Shown here: in pieces, positions 1 to 6,475 of the stretch
How the letters are laid out: every line of letters starts with the position of its first letter
Position numbering within the stretch: the stretch's first letter is position 1
Assembly: GCA_014382685.1 (NCBI GenBank)
Contig: JACNJG010000043.1
Location: forward strand, 1-9,050
Length of the DNA stretch: 9,050 nucleotides
Direction: 5' to 3'
DNA from: Candidatus Cloacimonadota bacterium
GTDB lineage: Bacteria; Cloacimonadota; Cloacimonadia; JGIOTU-2
Notes under the pieces: generated by a model
What the model saw: the letters and a program-made list of their open reading frames with translations, nothing else
Told to the model about the DNA's origin: nothing
The model's database searches: none
Translations under genes and position numbers: made by a program

Positions 1-2
1 AT

Positions 3-1115
3 GTTCTCTATGATCTTGATATGACAAGCGCTTCACCAAGCAGCTATTACCTGACAGGCACAGCAACTATTACTTTTAGCACAGTCGAGATTGATGGTGA
101 TGAACCGCGTATAGTCCACCTTTCTGGCTCATCTCAGGACATGATCGGCGACCTCATTCTTGATAACATCTATGATTCCAACAGCGATACTGATTATGAT
201 TTCTATGCTGGAATTACTCCTATTGCTTTGACAAATACTAATAATCCCGATAAAGGACATATCCAGAATGATAGGATCGCTACTTTCTCCGGAACAGTGA
301 CAGCGAACGATGAACATAGCGATGTTTGGGTAAGTGACGATACAGGTGGGTATAACGGTGTTCTTGTTTTTGATTATGATTTTTGGGAATTGGTTTCTGT
401 CACTGACGATATCCTGTTTTATGCAACACGTGATGAGTATAATAATCTTACAGAATTAGTGGATCCTGTTCTCTTATATGCTGATACTGGAGATGAAGTC
501 ATACCATCACTTATCAATGGTGCTGATGTTGACTGGACAATTCCTGCCAACACAAATCCTGCCGAACAGTGGGAAGGTCAGCTTGTAATGATCGAGGATG
601 TCGTAGTTCAGGGCATTGATACTGATTCTTATGTCGGCTCAAATGATGGCTGGACAACAACCTTTGTGATCGGAGATGCAGTTGATTATAATTATTCAGC
701 CACAGGCGCGCTCCTGGATTCAGCGGTTGCGTCCGGTAACCCTTACGATATTATCGGTGTGATTGACTGGAATTACTCGAATGAATACTATCGCCTTAAT
801 CCTCGAGATGCAGATGACATAATTCCTGCATTCTCAGTTGATCCAACTCCTGGATCTGAATTTGTGATGCAGAACCATCCGAATCCTTTCGCCGGTTCAA
901 CCACCATTTCCTTCTCTCTTCCGCACAATGCTTATTCTGAGATAAATATCTACAATATTCACGGACAGCTTGTGAAAACCCTCACTCCTGAAGATCAATC
1001 AGCAGTCTGGAACGGTCTGGATGAGGGTGGCAGAGATGTAGCAAATGGTATCTATTTCTATACTCTTGACACGGGCAAAGATATTATCACAAAGAAAATG
1101 ATCCTGATGAAATAG
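3..1115 (+). CDS. Secreted protein with OB-like domains and T9SS type A sorting domain (5'-truncated)
   Basis: The frame is open from position 3 with no stop, so this is the C-terminal 370 residues of a longer protein; the ATG at 21 lies inside it and is not a convincing start. Numbering from that ATG, residues ~8-80 resemble a degenerate OB-like beta unit (YYLTGTATITF, then DLILDN). Residues ~88-200 look like a second (SGTVTA, VWVSDDTGGYNGVLVF, then WEGQLVMIEDVVV), and ~185-268 end in DIIGVIDW and RLNPRDADDI, a pattern I associate with DUF5689/YhcR-type OB folds in secreted FCB proteins. Residues ~280-364 are a T9SS sorting domain: NHPNPF, INIYNIHGQLVK, AVWNGLDEGG, NGIYFY, TKKMILMK. The enzyme or binding domain, if any, lies off the window. 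It is probably cell-surface or secreted; the exact function is unknown. A strong terminator follows directly. Confidence 0.85.
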   Translation, partial: VLYDLDMTSASPSSYYLTGTATITFSTVEIDGDEPRIVHLSGSSQDMIGDLILDNIYDSNSDTDYDFYAGITPIALTNTNNPDKGHIQNDRIATFSGTVTANDEHSDVWVSDDTGGYNGVLVFDYDFWELVSVTDDILFYATRDEYNNLTELVDPVLLYADTGDEVIPSLINGADVDWTIPANTNPAEQWEGQLVMIEDVVVQGIDTDSYVGSNDGWTTTFVIGDAVDYNYSATGALLDSAVASGNPYDIIGVIDWNYSNEYYRLNPRDADDIIPAFSVDPTPGSEFVMQNHPNPFAGSTTISFSLPHNAYSEINIYNIHGQLVKTLTPEDQSAVWNGLDEGGRDVANGIYFYTLDTGKDIITKKMILMK

Positions 1116-1138
1116 ATTATTAAATGAGCATTTATAAT

Positions 1139-1167
1139 AAAGGCGTACTTCGGTGCGTCTTTTTTTT
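1139..1167 (+). terminator. Rho-independent terminator with UUCG tetraloop
   Basis: The arms at 1139-1148 and 1153-1162 pair over 10 bp, including two G-U pairs. They close a C(TTCG)G tetraloop, and a run of eight T covers 1160-1167. It lies 23 bases after the stop codon of the truncated secreted gene and ends that transcript before the next gene's promoter. Confidence 0.93.
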
Positions 1168-1188
1168 GCTGTATATCTCCGTAAATTC

Positions 1189-1216
1189 TTGACAGCAAAA
1201 TGGAATTATTTATTAA
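1189..1216 (+). promoter_or_regulatory. Candidate sigma-70-type promoter for the propeller-like secreted gene
   Basis: A perfect TTGACA at 1189-1194 is followed after 16 bases by TATTAA at 1211-1216. It lies just after the upstream terminator and would give a leader of about 70 nt. That leader contains a 9-bp direct repeat GATTTTAAT at 1243-1251 and 1262-1270, of unknown meaning. The -35 is convincing; the -10 sits in AT-rich sequence where an alternative register is possible. Confidence 0.55.
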
Positions 1217-1284
1217 AAATATAAATACACGTGATAGAGGTTGATTTTAATCTCACTCGTGGATTTTAATACAAACAACTACAT

Positions 1285-1290
1285 GGAGGT
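1285..1290 (+). promoter_or_regulatory. Strong Shine-Dalgarno site
   Basis: GGAGGT lies three bases before the ATG at 1294 and fixes that start, which also begins a good signal peptide. Its near-consensus strength contrasts with the weak or absent sites in the xseA cluster. Confidence 0.8.
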
Positions 1291-1293
1291 TGT

Positions 1294-3009
1294 ATGAAAA
1301 AAAGAGCGTTTCTTACGATTTTATTCTGTGCAATAATCACTATTGCACTTTATGCCGAGTGGTCTTCCGACCCGGCTGTAAACACCGTAGTATGTAACCT
1401 TCCGGGAGAAGATGCAATTCCCAAGGTTGTAGCCGGACCGACCGGTGATATCTATATTGGTTATTTTGCTAATGAGAGTGGAAATTATAATGTCCGACTG
1501 CAGAGGTATGATGCCGCCGGTAATGCGCAATGGGCAGCCAACGGCATACTCATCAGTAATCATACTGCGATGTCCTGGCTCACTGACTGGGATATGACAG
1601 TTGATCAGGACAATTATGCGATCCTTACATTTCAGGATATTCGAAATGCCGGCAATAATAATGTTTACGCCTACCGCATCTCACCTGATGGTAGCTTCAT
1701 GTGGGGACCGGATGGATTAGAACTCTCAAATTCGACAGATTTTGATGTGTCTCCAAAAGTCACAGTCACCAGCTTAAGAAATGTTGTCATTGCATGGGGT
1801 TCCGGAGATATCAGCAGACTGCAAAAGATCAGTCCTGACGGCACTTTGATGTGGGGTGCAACGGGAATTAGTATTTCCGGACCAAATACCTATTCTTGGC
1901 CCCAGCCATTTGCAGTAGAAAATGATAATGTTATTGTAAAATACTTTGATGATTCGGGCCCTGCCTGGGCACCCACCCGTCACATTTATGCTCAGAAATA
2001 TAATGCTGATGGAAATACTGTCTGGGATTCGCCGTGTGCGATCTCTACTGCCGGTGCTATTACTGCCTGGACTCAAATCCTTCCGATCGTGCCGGATGAG
2101 AATTATGGTTTTTTCATCGGCTGGTATGACGACAGAGATTCCAACATGAATGCTGATATATATGTGCAGCACGTAGATTCCAGCGGCACCTGTCTCTTTA
2201 CGGCAAATGGCGTTATCGCTTCGTTGGATTATGGTCACGAGCATTTCTATCCGCAGCTTGCATATCTTGAAGATTCACAAATGCTCTATGCCTATTGGAA
2301 TGATATGGATGCAGATCAGAACTGGCGTGGGATCTATGGACAGAAATTCGACATGGCCGGCACAAGAAAATGGGATGATTTCGGTCTTAGTATCATTCCC
2401 CTTTCAGCAACAGACATATATCCATTTGGCATCGGGCATACAAATACTGACGTGACCGTTTTCTACAGCGAAGGAACGAGTGACAATTATATTAAAGCTA
2501 TGGCGCTGGACTCCAATGGTGATTTTATATGGACGGGAGATAAAGTAACAATGTGTTCTGTCAGTTCGTTTAAACCGCACATGATAGCAGGAAAATTATC
2601 TTCTTCTCAGTGGATCGTTGCATGGGAAGACGAGCGCAGCGGCAGAGATATTTATGCCCAAAACATCAATACCGACGGCACGCTTGGATATATCCCACAA
2701 GCAGTCGAACCACAATATCAAGAAGGTGCATTCCTTTTGACAAGCTACCCCAACCCCTTTTCATCCTCAACCACGATAAAATTTAATAAAACCACAGAGT
2801 ACACAGAGAACACAGAGATAATAATCTATAATATTAAAGGGCAGTTGGTGAAAATAATTACATCGTTCCCAAACAGGGGTTTAGGAACGAGAGAGGCAGT
2901 GTGGGACGGGAAGGACGAGAATGGAAAAGAAGTAAGTGCTGGCGTTTATTTCTGTATCGTGAAGACACAAAAGGAGCAAGCAGTTAAGAAGATCACAATT
3001 CTAAGGTAG
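1294..3009 (+). CDS. Secreted propeller-like repeat protein with T9SS type A sorting domain
   Basis: This 571-residue protein is exported. It has a signal peptide (KKR, then a hydrophobic stretch to about residue 21, with a likely cut near LYA-EW) and a strong Shine-Dalgarno site. Eight copies of a motif approximating IYxQKxxxDGxxxWxxxGxxIS start near residues 67, 124, 174, 230, 288, 347, 399 and 452, about 50-58 residues apart, often preceded by a W-D-D/E-R-like strand (WYDDRDS, WEDERSG). This suggests an eight-bladed or similar beta-propeller, but no catalytic motif is visible. Residues ~480-571 form the sorting domain: SYPNPFSSSTTIKF, IIIYNIKGQLVK, AVWDGKDENGKEV, AGVYF, KKITILR. Two of its loops (T500-E508 and S524-E534) are encoded by repeat DNA of intergenic type. 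Function is unknown; surface adhesion, binding or structural roles are possible. It is monocistronic, between its own promoter and a hairpin shared with the convergent peptidase gene. Confidence 0.9.
   Translation: MKKRAFLTILFCAIITIALYAEWSSDPAVNTVVCNLPGEDAIPKVVAGPTGDIYIGYFANESGNYNVRLQRYDAAGNAQWAANGILISNHTAMSWLTDWDMTVDQDNYAILTFQDIRNAGNNNVYAYRISPDGSFMWGPDGLELSNSTDFDVSPKVTVTSLRNVVIAWGSGDISRLQKISPDGTLMWGATGISISGPNTYSWPQPFAVENDNVIVKYFDDSGPAWAPTRHIYAQKYNADGNTVWDSPCAISTAGAITAWTQILPIVPDENYGFFIGWYDDRDSNMNADIYVQHVDSSGTCLFTANGVIASLDYGHEHFYPQLAYLEDSQMLYAYWNDMDADQNWRGIYGQKFDMAGTRKWDDFGLSIIPLSATDIYPFGIGHTNTDVTVFYSEGTSDNYIKAMALDSNGDFIWTGDKVTMCSVSSFKPHMIAGKLSSSQWIVAWEDERSGRDIYAQNINTDGTLGYIPQAVEPQYQEGAFLLTSYPNPFSSSTTIKFNKTTEYTENTEIIIYNIKGQLVKIITSFPNRGLGTREAVWDGKDENGKEVSAGVYFCIVKTQKEQAVKKITILR
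2792..2818 (+). repeat. 9-bp tandem repeat array (ACACAGAGA type) inside the sorting domain
   Basis: There are three consecutive 9-bp units: CCACAGAGT, ACACAGAGA and ACACAGAGA. Because the unit is a multiple of three the frame is kept, encoding T-E-Y/N triplets (residues about 500-508, TTEYTENTE). From memory, CACAGAG arrays of this kind recur as dispersed, usually intergenic repeats in many bacterial phyla; I could not check copies elsewhere in this genome. Confidence 0.8.
2863..2890 (+). repeat. REP/MITE-like palindrome embedded in coding sequence
   Basis: Arms TCGTTCCCAAAC (2863-2874) and GTTTAGGAACGA (2879-2890) are inverted copies with 11 of 12 positions paired; the exception is C2870 opposite A2883. 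The loop is AGGG. It is translated as SFPNRGLGTR (residues 524-533) within the sorting domain. It closely resembles the CGTTCCCAA...TTGGGAACG palindromes that I recall as dispersed repeats in several phyla. Confidence 0.75.
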
Positions 3010-3024
3010 AGAAATCATACATAT

Positions 3025-3055
3025 AAAAAGGGCGAAATCATAATGACTTCGCCCT
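3025..3055 (-). terminator. Terminator hairpin between convergent genes
   Basis: AGGGCGAA at 3029-3036 pairs perfectly with TTCGCCCT at 3048-3055 (8 bp), with a short inner pairing in the 11-base loop. Read on the minus strand it is followed by a run of T (complement of 3025-3028), making it a standard intrinsic terminator for the C10 peptidase gene. On the plus strand the tail is only TAAATTTATT, so it probably ends the propeller-like gene less efficiently. Confidence 0.8.
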
Positions 3056-3076
3056 AAATTTATTGGGAAATATATT

Positions 3077-6000
3077 TTATTTCAGTAAGATCAATTTCTT
3101 AATTTCAGATTGATAGGAGTCAGTTGACAGTCTGTAGAAGTACACGCCGTTTGGAATTTCCTTACCGCTGTTGTCTGTGCCATTCCATACAAAAGTGTTT
3201 TCGCCAATCTTTGGATTATCAATATTGTAGGATGAAACAAGCTGTCCAAGAAGGTTATACATTTTCAATTGAGCATTTTGGACTTGAGCATTTGGCAATC
3301 CAAAAGAAATACTGGTTTGGTTTGCAACAGGATTCGGGAAATTCTGGGTTATGAAGTACTTGTGTAATTGCGGATCGCTTCCTACTCCGGATGTATGAGA
3401 GCAGTCAACAGAACCGGTTCTTGCAAGATCGTAGCGGTAAATTCCACACAGAATATCTCCATCGCCAAAGGGTGTTTTGTAATCAATGATCCACATTCCT
3501 GCATTGGTGCCTACTGCGATGTCATAATCTCCATCCCCATCCACATCTGCGATCTGGGGAGAAGATTTTATGTCGTGATTGAAATAGATCGGGAATTCGG
3601 ATGTCGGGTTGCCATTCATATCAATGCTGTAGAGATATTTGTCATTACAACCAAAGACAATGTCGTAGATCCCGTTTCCGTCCAGGTCTGCGACCGCAGG
3701 CGTGGATTCTATACCACCAGGTACATTATAGGGGAATCCTGCAAGGTTATTTCCGTTCCAGTCAATTACATATAGTTTATTGCCGAGAGTCCCTACGATG
3801 ATGACAAGATCGCCAATCACACTAGAGTTAGTTGGATTAATAACTACAGGAGAGGTTCGAATATCTCCGGAGAGCGTGTATTCATACTGTACTGAGCCGT
3901 CAGAATTGAGGATATAGAGATGGCCATTCGAAGCGCCGATCACGATCTTGTATTCTCCGTTGAATTTGACGATAGTTGCAGAACAGCGCGGAGTGCCGGA
4001 AAGAGTTGTGGACCAAACGGTCGAGCCGGAAGTATCTATACAATATAGAACGCCATTATTACAGGGTACGAGTATTTCTTTTGCGCCATCTCCATCAAGA
4101 TCTTCCACTGCAACGCCTACCCCGCTATACATGAAGTTGGGAAGCGTAACAGGGAAATTCGGATATATTGTTCCGGTTTGGTCGATGACATAGAGATTTT
4201 TTGTAATTGTCTGAACAATAATTTCTTTAACACCATCACCGTTAAGGTCAGCAACGACAGGAGTACAAAGCAGGTTGCTGTCTGTTGTATAATCAAAAAC
4301 GATACTTCCGTCAGGATTGAGTGCAACAACTTTATTAGCGCGTGAAGCAGCAACGATTTCAAGCTCTTCATCTCCATCAAGATTTGCAAGTGCGACCGAG
4401 CCGTAGATTTGATTGGCTGTGTTATAAGGGAAACCGCTGAGCTCTGTACCGCTCATATTGTAAAGATGAACTTCACCGTTTTTATCACCGCATGCAAGCT
4501 CGAGATCGTTGTCGGCATTGTCTATATCAGCGATAGCCGGTGAGCCGGGCACACCATTCGTGATCAATACGGGCCAGCCCGCAAGATTGAGTGTGACTTC
4601 AATATCAAAATCAAGGTCTGCGTAATAGCCGCTGTTACTGGTCACATGCAAAGTGAAAGGAATAGTGCATACACCGATGCCTTCATTGAATTCAACCTCG
4701 AAGGGATCGAACAGATTGAGTCCGTATGATCCTGGTGGGATGTCACTGTAAGTTCCTGTCGGATCGGTCACTGTGGCACGTGGATCGGTGCATTCGAGAG
4801 TTGCGAGAACTGTTGTTGCAGTTGAAAAGCTCTGTCTGTTCGTTAGCCGGATGCGAATCTGTACAGTTTCGCCGGGATTGACCTGTCCGTCTCCATCACC
4901 GGATGTTTCTGTAACGAACATTTCATCAAACTCTAAGAATGGATAAATACCGCCCTGAATGTTCATAACTGCATTATCCACAGAGGTAAAGCCAGCAGGC
5001 ATACCGCCGGGAAGAGTGTACCAACCATTACTGGATCCTCCCCATCCAAAGTTCAAATGGTAGGTTTCTTCTCCAGAGTTATATCCATCCACATTGATAG
5101 CGTGTCCGCCAGCTCCGCTAATACCAATTTCGCATGGTTTTGCCTGCATCATATCCTGCTGCATCTGTGAATAAAAGTTTGGATGATTTGAATAATAATG
5201 AGTCGCCGTGTCATAATCATATTTGTACAGAAGCGCAGATCGTACATCGGAACAATATGCGCCAGATCCGTTTGATGAATAATTCATCTCAACAGAAACG
5301 CCACCTGCAAAGGAGACAACTGCTTTCATTTCATTATTTAAGGGTGTATTGGTTACATAATAAGTACGAAGTTCATCCAGCAGAATATTCAGCTCAGGCC
5401 AAGATGGAAAGTTGAGTGTGTCATGATCATCATCAATGTAGATATAGGGGGCACTATAACCGGAAAGATAATCATCAGAGTCATCAAAAAATGCATCACC
5501 AATATATCTGTGATAATCGATGATCATACCCATTGCTGTAGCAACGCATCCGACCACACATTTTCCGCCATGTTGAGGATCGTCAGGACAGTACATGTTA
5601 TATGGATAACCCTGATTCCAAAGTTGTTCTATCCATCCACCTGTAGGTGTAGAACCGGCAGGGGGATAAATGGCTCTATCCTTTGTCTGAGCGATGAAAT
5701 AATTCAGATCTTTGCTTTCATACTTGTCCCAGAGAAGATTATTTTGAGCGATGACATCTGGGGATGTGTAGGGAATTGCTTCATTACGAAGCGTGAGATC
5801 GAGCTGTACAAAATGATGACCGAGTGTCCATTCGCCTTCTTCTACTTCCTCGAAATTATTCAAAAATGAATATCCGAGAATCGGAACGATATCTGTATCT
5901 GTGGTTACTATAATAAAGCCCTGTGGATCTAGTTGATACACATAAGCAAGGAGCGAGTTGTCGTTTCCTTTAAGTTCGTAGAAATCCGTGATGATAAAGT

Positions 6001-6130
6001 TGTTTTTATCTTCGATCTGCAATTTCAATTTTGCGGTTTGTTCAGCTATCTGAAATGATACCGGCACCGCAGAAAGGGCAACTGCAAAGAGTACTAAAAA
6101 AATACTCAATAAAAAGATTTTCTTTTTCAT
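3077..6130 (-). CDS. Secreted C10-family (streptopain-like) cysteine peptidase with FG-GAP propeller and T9SS sorting domain
   Basis: This 1017-residue protein has a signal peptide at 1-20 (MKKKIFLLSI... ending ALSA), then a streptopain-type propeptide (~21-95, including GFIIVTTDTDIVPILGYS). The peptidase domain spans ~150-390: nucleophile Cys195 in VVGCVATAMGMI, catalytic His343 in GGHAINVDGY, Trp363 in NFGWGGSSNGWY, matching the family's GCVATA, GGHA and NWGWGG motifs. Residues ~400-515 are Ig-like (GDGDGQVNPGETVQI). Residues ~520-885 are an FG-GAP/VCBS-like propeller with calcium-type loops (DLNGDG, DLDGDG, DLDGNG, DVDGDGD). Residues ~930-1017 are the sorting domain (NFPNPV, GQLV, FVWNGTD, GVYFYR, KKLILLK). 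The start at 6130 is chosen because GGAGG lies six bases upstream; an in-frame ATG at 6166 would place that site inside the gene. Family knowledge implies autoprocessing of the propeptide and extracellular or surface proteolysis; the substrate is unknown. It may bind or degrade host, prey or environmental protein. Confidence 0.94.
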   Translation of the reverse strand: MKKKIFLLSIFLVLFAVALSAVPVSFQIAEQTAKLKLQIEDKNNFIITDFYELKGNDNSLLAYVYQLDPQGFIIVTTDTDIVPILGYSFLNNFEEVEEGEWTLGHHFVQLDLTLRNEAIPYTSPDVIAQNNLLWDKYESKDLNYFIAQTKDRAIYPPAGSTPTGGWIEQLWNQGYPYNMYCPDDPQHGGKCVVGCVATAMGMIIDYHRYIGDAFFDDSDDYLSGYSAPYIYIDDDHDTLNFPSWPELNILLDELRTYYVTNTPLNNEMKAVVSFAGGVSVEMNYSSNGSGAYCSDVRSALLYKYDYDTATHYYSNHPNFYSQMQQDMMQAKPCEIGISGAGGHAINVDGYNSGEETYHLNFGWGGSSNGWYTLPGGMPAGFTSVDNAVMNIQGGIYPFLEFDEMFVTETSGDGDGQVNPGETVQIRIRLTNRQSFSTATTVLATLECTDPRATVTDPTGTYSDIPPGSYGLNLFDPFEVEFNEGIGVCTIPFTLHVTSNSGYYADLDFDIEVTLNLAGWPVLITNGVPGSPAIADIDNADNDLELACGDKNGEVHLYNMSGTELSGFPYNTANQIYGSVALANLDGDEELEIVAASRANKVVALNPDGSIVFDYTTDSNLLCTPVVADLNGDGVKEIIVQTITKNLYVIDQTGTIYPNFPVTLPNFMYSGVGVAVEDLDGDGAKEILVPCNNGVLYCIDTSGSTVWSTTLSGTPRCSATIVKFNGEYKIVIGASNGHLYILNSDGSVQYEYTLSGDIRTSPVVINPTNSSVIGDLVIIVGTLGNKLYVIDWNGNNLAGFPYNVPGGIESTPAVADLDGNGIYDIVFGCNDKYLYSIDMNGNPTSEFPIYFNHDIKSSPQIADVDGDGDYDIAVGTNAGMWIIDYKTPFGDGDILCGIYRYDLARTGSVDCSHTSGVGSDPQLHKYFITQNFPNPVANQTSISFGLPNAQVQNAQLKMYNLLGQLVSSYNIDNPKIGENTFVWNGTDNSGKEIPNGVYFYRLSTDSYQSEIKKLILLK
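3269..3296 (-). repeat. Short tandem duplication in the peptidase sorting domain
   Basis: Written on the plus strand, TTGAGCATTTTGGAC (3269-3283) is followed directly by TTGAGCATTTGGC (3284-3296), a near-perfect second copy. It encodes the NAQVQNAQ stretch (residues ~947-954) between the ISF and KMYN strands of the sorting domain, the same loop that holds the 9-bp array in the neighbouring gene. Confidence 0.65.
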
Positions 6131-6136
6131 TGTTGG

Positions 6137-6141
6137 CCTCC
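6137..6141 (-). promoter_or_regulatory. Strong Shine-Dalgarno site deciding the peptidase start
   Basis: On the minus strand GGAGG is followed by six bases and then ATG at 6130. This ATG begins a clean signal peptide, whereas the longer reading from 6166 would add twelve residues (MNLNYIKKWRPT) translated from the ribosome binding site itself. Confidence 0.85.
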
Positions 6142-6154
6142 ATTTTTTTATATA

Positions 6155-6183
6155 ATTTAAGTTCATAGGGGTATTTGTGTCAA
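6155..6183 (-). promoter_or_regulatory. Candidate sigma-70-type promoter for the C10 peptidase
   Basis: On the minus strand TTGACA (complement of 6178-6183) is followed by 17 bases and then TTAAAT (complement of 6155-6160), in an AT-rich stretch that leads directly to the Shine-Dalgarno site. The -10 is only 4 of 6 to consensus, but the TTGACA and spacing are ideal. It sits in the 82-nt gap after the S4 gene, so the peptidase can be expressed apart from the xseA cluster. Confidence 0.6.
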
Positions 6184-6212
6184 ACTTTTTGGGTGTGTTT
6201 GCTCTGGATTTG

Positions 6213-6473
6213 TCAGGTTATTTGATTTTTCACAAGCAGCTTATAATAATTCTGCAACTCTGATTTCCCAACATTTCCTTTGGGTATTTCTGTAATTTCA
6301 CATTCCAGAATAAAGCCGTAGAGTGTGACTTTTATAATATCGCCTACGTGGACTTTTTTTGAGGGTTTCACGTCTGAGCCGTTAAGAAGCACGAGTCCTT
6401 TGTCGCATGCTTTTTTTGCGATAGAGCGGTGCTTTACTATGCAGAGTTTGTCCAATAATACATCTATTCTCAT
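6213..6473 (-). CDS. S4-domain RNA-binding protein (Hsp15/RqcP-like)
   Basis: This 86-residue protein is almost entirely one S4 RNA-binding fold: MRIDVLLDKL, VKHRSIAKKACDKGLVLLNG (about residues 13-32) and the KVHVGDIIKV strand near 41-50. The length and layout match the RqcP/YabO and HslR/Hsp15 group, which bind 50S subunits carrying stalled nascent chain-tRNA during ribosome quality control. The initial MRxD, the basic helix, the LNG turn and the GD are conserved features of that group. Assignment to RqcP rather than Hsp15 is not possible by eye. The ATG begins two bases after the stop of the glycoside hydrolase gene, and no Shine-Dalgarno site is visible, so translation is probably coupled. 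It is expected to act in the cytoplasm, and no terminator follows it before the peptidase promoter. Confidence 0.9.
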   Translation of the reverse strand: MRIDVLLDKLCIVKHRSIAKKACDKGLVLLNGSDVKPSKKVHVGDIIKVTLYGFILECEITEIPKGNVGKSELQNYYKLLVKNQIT

Positions 6474-6475
6474 GA

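Noticed and set aside
1228..1261. A leader hairpin or riboswitch between CACGTGA and TCACTCGTG.
   Set aside because: The pairing needs a two-base bulge and spans a long AT-rich loop; no known riboswitch core is visible.
1283..1297. A four-codon upstream ORF (ATG GAG GTT GTA TGA) overlapping the start of the propeller-like gene by ATGA.
   Set aside because: It contains the Shine-Dalgarno site itself and has none of its own, so it is most likely coincidence.
1774..2244. Minus-strand open frame of 156 codons inside the propeller-like gene.
   Set aside because: It is a shadow of the plus-strand gene with low-complexity, unrecognisable translation and no ribosome site.
3500..4560. Repeated GC-richer blocks on the plus strand, such as CCATCTCCATCAAG.
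   Set aside because: They are the codons of the FG-GAP DxDGDG loops on the minus strand, not a separate DNA repeat or CRISPR array.
5423..5869. Plus-strand open frame of 148 codons opposite the peptidase gene.
   Set aside because: It is antisense to the conserved peptidase catalytic region and has no protein-like features.
6131..6166. N-terminal extension of the peptidase to an ATG at 6166.
   Set aside because: The extension would translate the Shine-Dalgarno site, and the signal peptide begins cleanly at 6130.
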